Made by a program: the position numbers and the translations under genes. From NCBI GenBank assembly GCA_002104985.1, contig MCGO01000130.1, positions 1 to 64,000 on the forward strand: a DNA stretch of 64,000 nt. The letters run 5' to 3'. Position 1 is the stretch's first letter. Every line of letters begins with the position of its first letter. This DNA comes from Rhizoclosmatium globosum (lineage: Eukaryota > Chytridiomycota > Chytridiomycetes > Chytridiales > Chytriomycetaceae). The notes beneath the pieces are model-generated. The model searched no databases. It was given only the letters and a program-made list of their open reading frames with translations, and had not been told where the DNA came from. This document shows, one piece after another, positions 1 through 13,243 of the stretch.

Positions 1-141
1 GGACCATTTACCCATTCAGTGATTGGTAAACACCAAAGTGGCAGTAAAAACACCTATAAGAAGGGTGGAGTCTGCAGCAAGAAAGACTCAGTTCTCTCTT
101 GACACACAAAACCCAACAGCTCTCAAGCTCACTGTTCAACA
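1..141 (+). repeat. 5' LTR, last 141 bp
   Basis: Bases 1-141 repeat 5450-5590 without a mismatch that I can see and end in the same TCAACA terminus. The following bases differ between the copies (C versus G), which fixes the LTR edge. Confidence 0.93.
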
Positions 142-156
142 CAAAAGCAATCCAAT

Positions 157-3100
157 ATGGTCCACACTACCGATATTCTCAAGTCCGGTCTCCGCCCCAA
201 GCGCTTTACCGGATCCACTCACTTGGACCTTGTCCAGTATGTCCGTGACAAGATCATGCCATATGCTCGCTCCCATGGCCTTGCCAGTGTTTTAGCCGCT
301 GGTTATGACGTTGGTCCAGCTCCCCAGATTCCAGTGGTCCTTGCTGCCATCGCCAATCCAGGCCCACTCCCAGTGGGTGCCAATGCTGGTGCACGTGCAC
401 AATGGGACTCGGCTTGGAAAACTTACCAAGACCAACAGTCCACCAATCATGACGCTCAGAAGTTGTACTTCGATGAACGCAAGCGTCATGAGGATCGGTT
501 TGAGAAGAATGACAAAGCCAACGCCATTCTTCACGAATGTTTCTCCACATACGACATGTCTCGTGTCGCTATGCATGACAATGCTTCCCAGAAGCTTGTG
601 ACTTTGCTCTCCTCTACAATGCTGGAGGGCTTACTGGTTCCTCTGGAACCCAATGGCAGACTCAGTGGATCAACACCACCTGTCATTCTGATGCAAGTAA
701 TCAGGATACTCTTGAATTTGTTGAAAGGATCTCTGATCTTGTGACCTCTCACCAATCCATCTATCCAGAGGAAGTTCATCACCGTACTCTCCTTGATCAC
801 TGTGTCAGTAAACTTACCATTTCTCCTCCTCCACAGAAGGAGTTCGCTGGTCTTGCCCAGAATATTGCTTCCAGCAATACCCAGTCTTTTGAGCCTCCGC
901 TCATCCCTGGTCCTTTGGTTGGAGGTCTTCCTGGTCCTCTTGTTCCTGGTCCTAATCACTACGGGTTGGCAGTTGCTAAATTTGTTCAAGACTTGCAGAA
1001 CGCTGCGGCGGTCATGGCAAAGAACAAATCCCTTCAACAGCCTTCTATCAAACGTGGTGTGAAGGCTTCATCTGACACTGCTGCGTCCGCTCAGATGGAG
1101 AAGGTTTGCAAGATCCACGGCAAAGGCTCTCATGATGATTCTGAATGCCGCTCCCAGAAGGGCAAGAAACCATCAAAGTTTCAAGCCAAAGTCACCACAG
1201 CAAAGTGTCGAGTTTGTAATGCTACCACTCACACCAAGCTTCGAGACTGTCCAGTTGCCAAGAAGGTTTTCTCTGGCTCTGCCAAGAAGGTTGCTACTCC
1301 CAGTAGTGACGACGAGATGGAAGACTCTTCTTCCACCTCTCAAGTTTCTGGCTCTGGTTCCACCACCAAGAATACTGGTGGCAAGAAGTCCAAGCATTCT
1401 GCGGCTATTGCCCGTGCTCTTCTTAACGATGAATTGGGTGCTCCTGAAGGTCAACAAGCTCTTGCTGCTACTTTCAACCCAGATCATCAAGGATTCCCAC
1501 GTGATCCTACCCGCCGTCGTACTATTCTGGACTCTGGCGCTTCCCGTTGGATGACTCCATACAAGGAGGATTTCATCACTCTACAGTTGATAGACAACGG
1601 GGGAAGTATCTCCACTGCAAGCAACTCCAAGCTTCCAATCATGGGACATGGTACTGTTGCTATGACATTTGGAGCCTATGAACACCATATGGATGCGTTG
1701 TACGTTCCTGGTCTTCATGAACCACTTGCCTCTGTTTCTGGAATCACTAATGAAACTCGTGGCTCAGTCTCTTTTGAACAAGGTAAAGTTTATCTTGTCC
1801 TTCAAAATGGATTCCGCTATCTCATTGCTAACCGTGTGGGTGATCTCTACTATCTCCTCTCATCAGACACGTCCGACACTGAAATGGATAGCGACAGTGG
1901 TAAGCGTAAGCGAGGCGCTACTGCTCTTGATACTGATGATCATTCCTCAACTCTAGATGACTCCACTGGTTCTGAACCTGTGACCTCTCAGGAGGACGTC
2001 ATTGTTGATGCTGTTGGGAAGGACTTGGAAACTGTCGAAGTAAGTCCAAAACGTCTTAAACCGATTGGTGTACCTCAAACTAATCGTCATTTGCATAACA
2101 GATTGCTGAAGAGAAAGCAGCACAAGTTGACATTGAAGGATCTTCTTAATTTGCACCGCAAGTTTGGTCACTTGAGTCTACGTATTATTCTTGATACTTT
2201 AAACAGTGCAAATGAAATAAAATATGTTGTTGATGATTCTGTCTCTCATATTTTAGAAGCTTCAACTCTTGAGAATTGTCTTGTTTGTGCAAAGCACAAA
2301 CTCACTCAGCAACCTATCTACTCCACGCATAATCCAGCCTCTCGTATTGGGGGCAGATTGCATGCTGACATCAAAGCTCTGAAAGACAGTGCACCAAATG
2401 ATGAGTCATATTGGTTATGTATTGTTGATGAGTTTACACGATGGATCACAATTATTCTTCTTGAAAAGAAGGATGATGCTTGCTCTAAACTACGCCAATT
2501 CATTGGACAGTTTGAACAAGAGCACAATGTGATTGTAGGTGAGGTTCGTTCAGACACTGCTGAAATTACAACAACCCAATGGTTTCTTAGTTTCTGCAGT
2601 AAGCGTGTGAATAAGATTGAGGTCAATGCATCTCCCCCTTATACCAAAGAACTGAACGGTTTAGTTGAAAGAACTATTCGCACTTTAGAAGACATGGCAT
2701 ATTGCCTACTTTCTCAAAGTAAGCTTCCTGGAGAATACTATTTTGTGTATGCTCTGTATTATGCAGCTGTCCTGAAGAACATGGTGTATCATCCTTTCCT
2801 GAAGGCAACACCATTCTTTACTCTCTTCAAGCGACATCCTGACACTAAAAGTATTCATACTTTTGGTTCCCTGACATCAATCTTTATCCACAAAGATCAA
2901 CGGCTCAGGAGAAATGTGATTGAAAAATCTGAACTTGGTCTATTCCTTGGTACACGCGGGGTTGATAGACAAGTCTATTTAGTAGAGAACTACCGAACAG
3001 GGAAGATTGATAAGTTACATCATATTCTTGTTCATGATGGTATCCATCTTGGGATGAATCCAAGCGATCATATCCTTCAGTTAGCCGAGGCCAGCTACCC

Positions 3101-5081
3101 TCTTGAGTCATTGGATATTTCAGGAGTATCTAATTCAAATCAGACAGAAGAACTGCAGCCATCTACATCCGATGTAGATGACTCATCTGACTATTCGGAG
3201 TCAGAAAGTTCTGAAACTGATGACGACTCAGATGGTGAATTTGAGGCTGATGATTACGATATTGCTTATGCTGTATCACAAGCTGAATCAAACACTGATT
3301 CAGTTTTATCTTATTTCTTACGGGATCACTTTGCCAAGTATACTTGGGTCAAACCGGCTCCGAGCCCGGTTCCGACTGAAACTTTGAAAAAGGGGAACTT
3401 GCCTCCTGCTCCAAAGGATATCGAAGAGGCCATGGCAGATCCAGTCTTTGCTGCCTACTGGTTAGCTGCCATGATAAGGGAAATAAATGACCTCGTTAAA
3501 AACGAGACTTGGCAAGAAACTGTTCTGCCAAAAGGTGCGCGTCTCATGACTGGTAAATGGGTTTTTGACTACAAAATCTCAAAGAACGATGTTGTACTTC
3601 GTTTTAAAGCGAGATGGGTAGCCCGTGGCTTCTCTCAAGTGAAGAACATTGACTATTTTCACACCTACTCTCCAGTAGCCCGAGCTGAGACTATCAGATT
3701 CCTGATTGCTTTCGCTGCTCTTGTTGGAAAGTTTGTTATGGTGGTAGATGTTCCCAACGCGTTTGTTCACGGTGATACCGATACAGAACTGTATTTGGAG
3801 ATGCCTCACGGTTTCAAGAAAGTAAACCTTCATGGACAACAGATTGTCTGTAGGCTCTTGAAAAGCTTGTATGGAATACATCAAGCCAGTCGTATCTGGT
3901 TTGAAACACTTGTTGCTTTTCATAAATCTCTTGGGTTTGAAACTAATCAGGCTGACACTTGTCACATGATTAAGGATATTCCCTCTACAACCAATTCTGA
4001 ACCTGTCAACACTTTACAGATGGCATGTCATGTTGACGATCTCTTGTACCTAACTGAGGACAGAGTTGCCGCTGAGAATCAGCTCCTCAAACTTAATGCT
4101 AAGTTTGGTAGAGGGACCCAAGGTCCTGCTGAATGGTTTCTCAAAACTGAAATTGTGCAGTTTGAAAACTGTACTTGGGTTGGTCAACCAACCTATGTTC
4201 GACAGATTCTGCAATTTGTAGGAATGCAGGACTCAAATGCGTCTGCAAAAACACCCATGTCCCCAAAATGGAAACATGACACCACACTTGGCTACTTAGA
4301 TGTTGTTGAGTCTGCGGCATATAGATCTGTGATCATGTGTTTAGCGTATTTGGCGGGGAAGACGCGACCAGATCTTTCATGTAGTGTTGGAATTCTTGCG
4401 CAATTCCAAGTTCAACCTACAAATGGTGATATGTTAGCACTGAAGCGCATCCTCACTTATCTCTGTGGGAAGCGCGATCTCGGACTTTGTTACAATAAAA
4501 CAAACCAAACTATTCAACGTGTTGACGGGGGAAATTATTTCCTCAATGATCCAATTCAACGACCTATTTGCTATGCTGATGCATCATATGCAGAAGAGGC
4601 AAACAGGGCATCACGCTCTGGTATTGTGATTTTATTCGCTGGATCTGCCATCATGTGGCAATCCAAGAAACAGTCAGTGATTGCTCAGTCATCAACTGAG
4701 GCTGAAATCATTGCTCTTTCTGAAGCAATTCGCGAATGCTTATGGCTTCTTCAAGTTATGAAAGCTTCAAAAATCACTGGTCAGGATCATCTTGTTATCA
4801 AACAAGATAACACATCTGCTGTCTTGATCACTGAAAATCAAGGCCAACATGCTCCACGTGTCAAACACATGGATGTAAAGGATAGATTCATTGGTCACCA
4901 CATTACCAATGGTAATATTGTTTTAGAAAGATGCCCAACTGAAAAGATGTGGGCTAATTTTCTGACAAAGCCTGTTGGGCCATCTGAACATGATGCTGCC
5001 ACAAATAATCTTGGCATGAGGAGTTTGGCTATGTTGCAAGAAGTCAATACTCTCATCACACCCCGAGACGCAGCAAAGTAA
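157..5081 (+). CDS. copia Gag-Pol polyprotein with one frameshift in gag
   Basis: The start is the ATG at 157. The Gag part reads in one frame to about base 600. The reading then continues sensibly one frame back (-1), and that frame stays open to the stop at 5081. I see no slippery heptamer at the change, so a lost base is more likely than programmed shifting. In order the Pol part shows a CCHC-like knuckle (CRVC...H...C), the protease motif LDSGAS, an integrase with an HHCC-type start (HRKFGH...CLVCAKHK) and the D, D, E residues in HADIKA, RSDTAE and NGLVERT. These are followed by a reverse transcriptase with HVDD in place of the usual YVDD, and RNase H with SSTEAE. Apart from the gag shift the polyprotein is uninterrupted, so the copy is young. 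Confidence 0.9.
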
Positions 5082-5094
5082 TAATGCGGGGGAA

Positions 5095-5590
5095 TGTTGA
5101 TGTTCGAGGACTGGATTCACATCCAGTTGGATTCATTATCCCTCTGCTCCGTCAACAGAGATTATCACAATATAAATTCTTTATATTTATCTTTATTTTA
5201 TTGTAAATAAAATCACATCTTCTCGACTCATACTTCTTGCTTCGAAGGACACAACACTTAACATCTTCCTAGGAGATATAGTGAAAGGGACGCCTTGACC
5301 ATCCGTGGGTTGTGCTTTTGGATCTAGCAGTATGGGTTTTCAAGCTGCTCAGAGAGATTGAGAAGATTTAATGGTTTTCAACCAATCAGAACGCTTCATC
5401 ACAGTGTTGACAAATGGGTTCCATTGACCCATTGGCCCTTATACAACAAGGACCATTTACCCATTCAGTGATTGGTAAACACCAAAGTGGCAGTAAAAAC
5501 ACCTATAAGAAGGGTGGAGTCTGCAGCAAGAAAGACTCAGTTCTCTCTTGACACACAAAACCCAACAGCTCTCAAGCTCACTGTTCAACA
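5095..5590 (+). repeat. 3' LTR of first copia element (496 bp)
   Basis: It begins TGTTGA and ends TCAACA, a perfect 6-bp inverted terminus of the expected TG...CA type. It directly follows a polypurine tract (GCGGGGGAA, 5086-5094). The right edge is fixed by comparison with the 5' LTR end. Downstream sequence is the adenylation domain of the NRPS-like gene. The LTR reading frame is open into that gene, but it contains no ATG there. Confidence 0.93.
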
Positions 5591-8500
5591 GCCTTCGGAT
5601 TCTTTGACTCTACCGCATCTGTTTCGAGCAACTGCTTCACAATATCCACATAAGGATGCATTGGTCTTTGCAGCAACATCGCAACGAATGAACTACAAGG
5701 AGACGCTGGAAACAGTTGAAAACCTGGCAAGCTGCATAAGAAGCACAATCTCGAATGAAGAGACAGCTGTCATCGGAGTCCTAATTGAAAAGAGTTTGGA
5801 ACTGACCCTCGCGATTCTGGCTATTACCTTCGCAGGATACACTTGGCTTCCCTTTGATCCCGATGCTCCAGCGGAAAGAGTGGCCGTTTGTTTGAAAGAT
5901 GCAGGGGCATCGTGTCTGGTAAGAACCTGATTGTTTTTGTGACATGCGCCTCAACCATAGACTCAATCCAGATCTTTGATGAAGTACATGACTCCATTGC
6001 CAAATCAGTATTAGCGGGACAAAGTTCTTGTATGTCATTGCCGTACAACCAGTTGAATACTGCAGCTGGTTTGCTGACAAGAGTCAATCTGCCAAGCAAT
6101 ATCGACCCATCCTCCTGCATACTTCATCTATACTTCTGGCACAACAGGTACCCCAAAAGGCATTTCGATATCACACAAGGCATGCACTACCTGGGCTATA
6201 TCTGAGTCGTCTGTTTTGGGGATCACCGAAAGAGACGTTCTTTGGAACGGGTTTTCACCCGCTTTCGATATGTGGATTGAGGAGACATGGCTTTCCTTTG
6301 CTCGAGGTACTTCACTGAACAAACTCTAAGTAATACTGATATTCATGTCGTAGGTGCGACTGTAATTGTCGCGGAGCGTGGCCAATGGCGTGATGTTGTG
6401 GGCTTGTGTCAAGCCTGGCGAAAATTCCAGGTCTCTGTTGTCTGCGCTGTCCCTACTTTAATGGCGATGGTTGCATGGACGGCGATTCGAGACTTATTCC
6501 GGAATCAGTTCGTGTAGTTGTGAGTGATTATCGATTTTGACCACCTCCAATTTCCAACTAATCTGTCACAGAACGTTGGAGGTGAAGCCTGTCCAGCATC
6601 CCTCGTAACGTCTCTCCATCGACCTGGTCTACAGGTATTCAATACTTATGGGCCCTCGGAAACGACCGTGACAGCCACCTACAAAATCGTGTACCCTGAT
6701 AAACAAGTTACGATTGGAAGACCGCTTCCATTCTATCATTGCTTGATTCTGAAGCAATCTGAAAACGAACAGAATTCGTTGCCCAACAATTGACACCCGG
6801 CACAACAGGAGAATTGGCCATTGGCGGATCCTGCCTCAGCAGTGGCTATGTTGGGCGAGTCGACTTGACAACGTCAAAGTTTATTCCTCACCCTACTCGA
6901 CAAGGAGAAATTATTTATCGCACCGGTGACTTAGTTTCCTTGAACGAGAATATGGACATCGTATTCATTGGCCGAGTTGACACTCAAGTAAAATATCGCG
7001 GTTTCCGTATCGAGCTGGGTGAAATCGAAGAACGCCTTTCCATGATGGCTGGTATATCCGCTGCGGCCGTCATTTTGTCTCCGGGGCTTGATGAAAGCGA
7101 TTCTCCTCGTCTTGAAGCTTACCTCGTGTTAAGCAAAGGGGTTGAGCTCAATGCCGCTCAAATTCGAAGCGGACTCTCTGGTAGATTATGGCATATATGA
7201 TTCCAGATACGTTTACCGTACTCGACGAACTCATATGCCACGTTTGCTGAGCGGAAAGATTAACAAAAAGGGGCTTCAGGAAATTTCGAAAGCGAATCGT
7301 CAAAGTTAAGACTTCATCTCAGTACGAAAGCATCATTCCAACTAGTTCCGAAGAAATGGCATTATCTACTTTGAGGAAGCTGTTCAATAATGCTGCTGTC
7401 AAGCCAACAGACGACTTTTTTATCGACCTCGGCGGCCATTCCTTGTTGGCTGCTAACTTCATTTCCAAGCTACGAGCGGGTATTCCTCAAATGGCAGAGA
7501 ATCCATATGCAAATGCATCTCTCGTGGATATTTACACCCTAAGAACAGCGCAACAGATCGCCCAAAAGTATCCGATGGGAATATTTCCAAACCACTCCAA
7601 TTTACCGCTTGAACCATTTCACAAGATCAAACATTGGAGATATTTCTTTGTGGGCTGATTCAAGGTCTCCTTCTTATTCCCTTAATGTGCCTCTACGGAT
7701 TCGTGTACCTCGGACCTTTCCTCATTTGGAGTTACTCACGGTATCGGAAATTATCCAACTGTACTCAATTCTTCTTATGTTTGCATATACTCTGGCGATC
7801 CACCCTCTCATGAGCTTGATTGCACTTGCTTGAAATGGATTCTGCTTGGAAGAGTAAAACCGGGACGACCCACTATGGGGAAGTTTCTACATACGATGGT
7901 GGTTGGTTCACTCAGTCATGAGACTTCCAGCTATAACAGTTGGAGACTCGACATTGATGCCAATGTGGTACCGATGATGGGAGCCCGCATTGGTAAAGAC
8001 GTTCATATGGGTCAACTCCGACCACTTGTATGCGCAGATTTGTTGGAAATCGAAGAACGAGCCACTATTTCAAGAGAAGTGTTTATGGGAGTTGAGATGG
8101 TGGAAGGAGGCTATTTGAAGCTTCGACGCATCAAAGTATGTCACAGCGCATAATTAGAAATCGAGCAGTACTTGAGGGCGATACGGAAGTCGGTGAAGCC
8201 TCTGAAGTTGCTTGTATGGCGTGCGTTCCATCTGAATCTGTAGTTCCAAGTTTCGAAAAGTGGCACGGAAGTCCGGCAGTCTTTCATTCCAACTTGACCG
8301 AAGACTCCAGCGATTTTGCATCCCCAGGTCCAATACGCAAGCTGTTGGTGCATTTTATGTACGCATTTCTTGCTTTTGTGGCGATTCCAGCAATCAACTT
8401 CATTCCTGTCATTCCAGTTTCCATCTTTAACCTCAAAGCCGAAGACTTCAATTCCGTCGCAAGTGTTTCCCCACTTGCCGCTATCCTGTTCATAGTACTT

Positions 8501-9754
8501 ATTGTCCTTCAAACAATTCTTCTTCGCTGGATAACGGCCCCTTTCGTGTACGAAGGAATCTACCACACAATGTCATGGTTCTACATCCGAAAATGGTTTA
8601 TCGATACCCTCGTAAACAACACAATCGTATCTCTACACGCCATGTACGCGACGTTATATGCAACTCCATTTTTACGTTTGCTCGGCGTCAAGATTGGAAA
8701 GAGATGTGAAATCAGCACAGCTCACTTTGCAAACCTGAGTCTCATTGAAATCGGGAACGAATGCTTTTTAGCTGATTACACTGCTATCGGCGAGGATGAA
8801 ATCCGTGGATATAAGCTGACCTTGGAACGTACGGTACTTGAAGATCGCTCATTCGTTGGGAACTCTGCCTTTAATTCCTCAAGGCTTACACTTCCAACAA
8901 ACTCTTTGGTTGGTGTGGCATCGTTCCTCCAGAAAAAAGTGTGACCTTCGAAAAGGAACGACTGTCTTTGGGAATCCACCAATCTGATTCCTCGACAGAA
9001 TAATGTCGCGACTTACGCCGATAAACTCCTGTTCACGCCAAGTATGAGGCTTAGTTGTTCCGTTTTTTCATCGAAACAATTCGAATCCTACTACCATCGG
9101 TGTTGCTTATGTATGGGATTGGTTTTGGCATTCAAGCATTTGACAATTCAGCAACCCATTACGACTGTTTACGCCAAGAGTTCTCTACCTCCTCCCACTA
9201 TACTTCCTGTCTTGCTTCGTGGTTCCATCTATCTTGATAATGCTGATTCTCAAATGGGTCTTGATTGGAAAGTACAAGCCAGCAGAATATCCAATGTGGT
9301 CTCTCAACGTATGGCTACAGAAACCGTTGTCTCCGTTTGCGAGGCTGTGTCTCCGTACTCCTTCACGTTGTTTGCTGGAACACCTTTCCTTTCCGTCATT
9401 TACAGACTGTTTGGAATGAAAGTTGGCAAGCGCGTGTACTTTGGCTCTGTCGATATTCCCGAATTCGATTGTCTTGAGATTGGAGACGATGCGTGTTTCA
9501 ATTATGGTGGATTTCCTCAGACTCACTTGTTTGAGGACAGAATCATGAAAATTTCTCGCTGCAAGATCGGGTCACGGGTAACAATGAAGTTGAAAGCTAT
9601 TTCATTGGCTGAAGAGATTCAAGACGATGCTGTGTTGGGTTCAAACTCGGTGGCAATGCGAGGTGAAATTCTGGGTGGCGGTTTGGAATGGTACGGAGCT
9701 CCTGCTCAGATTTATCAACGAGGAAGAAGCGATAGCGTTATAGTTAAGATTTAA
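5591..9754 (+). pseudogene. Pls/PosA-type NRPS-like protein (A-PCP-membrane/hexapeptide), broken
   Basis: The family makes a non-canonical NRPS: an adenylation domain, a carrier domain, then membrane helices and left-handed beta-helix (hexapeptide) acyltransferase-like repeats. Here the adenylation domain runs to about 7300, with YTSGTTGTPKG near 6129, NTYGPSETT near 6640, YRTGDL near 6915 and KINKKGL near 7260. The carrier site DLGGHSLLAA lies near 7430. The C-terminal part (7640-9754) has hydrophobic helices and paired hexapeptide blocks ending in QTHLFEDR and YGAPAQ. Two introns look real: 6307-6353 and about 6517-6570. Frame changes of one base occur near 6125, 6470, 6760, 7190, 7230, 7300, 7650 and 7830, and several more follow between 8130 and 9330. 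The start has been cut off by the copia insertion. It is a nearly full-length dead gene. Confidence 0.85.
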
Positions 9755-9824
9755 TTCGATATTAGAATAGACAGATAGAAACGAATATCAAGTTTGTTGA
9801 ATTCACACCAATCCAGCATAGCAA

Positions 9825-10702
<878 letters not shown>

Positions 10703-10790
10703 TTGAAGTTGTAGGAAGGTGTGTCGTTTGGAGAAATCAAAGATTAAAGATGCAATTCTCTATTACTTTCAACAAGAATCCTCAATATGG

Positions 10791-12914
10791 TTATTGCCTC
10801 AAATTCACACCACTCTTTTTGCGGTCCAACGTTCCGTTTCCTCCCCCTTCAACAGCCTCCCTCCCTCGAGCAACAGCTCTATTCATGGCACCAATACTCT
10901 TACTCCGCAGCCTCTGAAAAGTCTGCCCAGGAGTCTCCCGTCCTCTAACAACACCACCGCCACGAACATCGTCCCCACTGCGACTTTTGCTCCTCCCAAA
11001 ACTCCCAAACCGATCCCCACCAAACCCACCAACCTCTTCCCCTCTCCTACCCCTCTCCCTCTCCCTCTCCCGCTCTTTCTGCGCAGCAAGAACCTCCCAA
11101 TCAAACACATCGTAATTCGCATCAATGAAATCCAACTCAGCTTCAATGCGTTCCTGATTCGGAGCCTTGGGATCCGCAGCATGCATGTCTTTAATCTGTG
11201 CAAGACTCAACAGTTGCGTGACTTCCACGATTTTCGGGTTTACTTGTTGAACAGGTGGAGTCGCAGCTTGAGGTTCCAATGGTGCAGCACCAAGGAACGC
11301 TGCCAGGGATCCACGGCCGGCTGCAGGTGTAGGAGCTGGAGATGGCGGAATCGAAGTTCTGGCGCCTGCACCTTGATTTACAAGCCATGCATTCAATTCA
11401 GTTCTGTTTTGACGTTGACGTGGTCTAAAACCCATAGGATCTCCTGTCACAGCTTCATCCTCCTGCGCATCAAAGTTCGGTTTCGATATCTGTCACCGAG
11501 AGCACCAATTAGCAATTGATTCACGTCAGAGAATAAAGACACTCACATCAGGCACGAAAACAGGCAACATCCCACCCTCAGCAACAACACCCCAATTCAC
11601 CCCTCTAAAGAAAACATGCTCCATAACCTCCCGTCCCCACTCTCACCACACCCCAACCGCCTGTCTCGATCCACAACCATCAACCCCTCCAATAAATTCT
11701 TGAATGCCGGAGAAATCCGAACAGGCCGTCTAGTAACTTGATTCGCGTCATGAAACACCACAACACCCTCTTTAATCGCTTTAGCGATATCCGCGTTTGT
11801 AGGGCCACGGAAAGGCCGTTTCCCATAAAAGAGTTCGTAGAAGATGACACCGAGGGACCACCAATCGATTTGATGCATATATCCTTTATCGAATAAGATA
11901 TCGGGTGCTATTATTAGCAATGAGATGAGTGACTGCTATCGAAATACTGAAAAAGAAAGGACTTGTACCCATGTACGCCAGAGTTCCCGAATGCGACTTA
12001 AGCATTCGCTTATCACTAAAATTAACAGCGATATTAAAATCCGTCAATTTAGCATGCCCTCGAGCATCCAAGAGCACGTTATCTAGCAACGTGATTACGT
12101 TAGAGTCACCAATTACCAGAAGAAAGCAACTAAAAAACACCAGGCTTCAAGTCACGATGCAATATTCTTCTAGAATGCAGCCACTCGACACCACACACGA
12201 TTTCACATGCCCATCCTTTGATCACACGTTCATCGAAACCATGCCATTGATCCAGGTGGAAGCGGAGGTCCCCGCCTTCCATCAAATCCAGGACCATGAA
12301 CATGTAGGTATCATCTTGGAATGCGTATCGGAGGTTTACAATGAGTGGGTGTTGGATATCCTCTGTTTAAATCGTTAGATGGTTGGTTGGGTTTTGTATG
12401 GTGATAGAATCCAGCTCCAGTCGATGTGATCACTTTCTTAATCCGAAGTTCTTCCTGGTCTCAACGAATCGAAGTACTTCCGCCCTCATTCAAGTAGAGA
12501 CCTGAAACACCATGATACCAGACCACCACCTTTCCTTTCCCCCAACAACCAATCAATCCAATCCAATCCAACCAATCAAATGACGTCAAAACCCACCAAG
12601 AATGCACCGTTCCCGAAAGATGTTCTGAATAGCACGCATACGAATGCACTGCAGCTTGTCAATGTACTTGAGGGCGTACAGAACACCCGAATCCTTCTTT
12701 TGCACAATTCGAACTTTGCCGAAAGCGCCTTTGCCGACGACTCGGAGAAGGTTGAAGGATCGGAGGTCGACTGGAGTGGTTCAAGTTGTTGATATTGGAT
12801 TGGATGTTGGATTTAATGATAAGGGTATCGATACATAATAAGCTGGATTAAAGTAAACTTACCATCGACCAGCGATGTGTCCTTGTGGATGATGGTGGAC
12901 TGATCCTGGCCCAT
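10791..12914 (-). CDS. STK32/YANK-like AGC-type serine/threonine kinase, one frameshift
   Basis: Exons on the minus strand: 12914-12863, 12770-12597, 12362-12141, 12082-11969, 11907-11547 and 11489-10791, about 540 residues. The protein begins MGQDQSTI, a good N-myristoylation start, as in animal STK32 kinases. It shows the glycine loop GKGAFGKV, the lysine in YALKYI, HRDLKPDN, LTDFNIA (DFN in place of DFG, typical of STK32) and APDIL with DWWSLGV. The last exon is a Ser/Arg/Gly-rich tail with a charged RERERERER stretch. In exon 5, near 11640, one base is missing between RRLGCGESG and the tail of the kinase domain (EHVFFRGVNWG). The frame afterwards fits the next splice site only if that base is restored. 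This is either a sequencing indel or a recent lesion. Confidence 0.85.
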
Positions 12915-13243
12915 TTGGAAAGAGGATTCTGATGTCAACAAAATGAAGTGGTGATATTGGACTAATGAAAATAAGAACTAATTGATTTAACTCTGGAAAA
13001 GAATAAAGAAACAATTACGATCGTAACAAAAGTGTGCATGGCCCAGCCTTCACAGGTTGCGTGCATATACGCAGCTTGTAACAATGATATCAACCTTACT
13101 TGACCATCCCATTCTTCACACAATGACAGCTAATTCACAGGCTAATTCTCACAAATTCACAATAAAAAGGTGGATAAGTTCTACACAAATGAGTGAATCA
13201 CATCCAACTGTTTTAACCAACAAAAACAAACCAACAAACCAAA
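12915..13243. other. Divergent intergenic region, kinase / seryl-tRNA synthetase
   Basis: This 329-bp AT-rich stretch lies between two divergent start codons and presumably holds both promoters. I see no open reading frame or RNA gene in it. Confidence 0.6.

Larger units (their letters stand above)
1..5590 (+). mobile_element. Ty1/copia LTR retrotransposon, 5' end cut by window edge
   Basis: This is a near-complete copia-type element. The window opens inside its 5' LTR (only the last 141 bp are present), followed by gag-pol and a full 3' LTR. The order protease, integrase, reverse transcriptase, RNase H identifies the copia superfamily. The 141 bp of 5' LTR in view are identical to the matching end of the 3' LTR, which points to a recent insertion. 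The element sits in the same orientation as the NRPS-like gene that begins directly after its 3' LTR. If the target duplication is 5 bp it should read GCCTT (5591-5595), but the left copy lies outside the window. I did not find a convincing primer-binding site after base 141. Confidence 0.93.

Noticed and set aside
590..640. Programmed -1 ribosomal frameshift between gag and pol of the first element.
   Set aside because: No slippery heptamer of the X-XXY-YYZ type and no evident downstream structure; a lost base inside gag is simpler.
5472..5930. Reading frame running from inside the 3' LTR into the NRPS-like gene, as if the LTR supplied the start of a fusion protein.
   Set aside because: It has no ATG in the LTR part (it opens with TTG), and the gene behind it is full of frameshifts.
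10719..11519. Long plus-strand open frame over the kinase tail.
   Set aside because: It is the complement of the Ser/Arg/Gly-rich last exon of the kinase; composition alone keeps it open.
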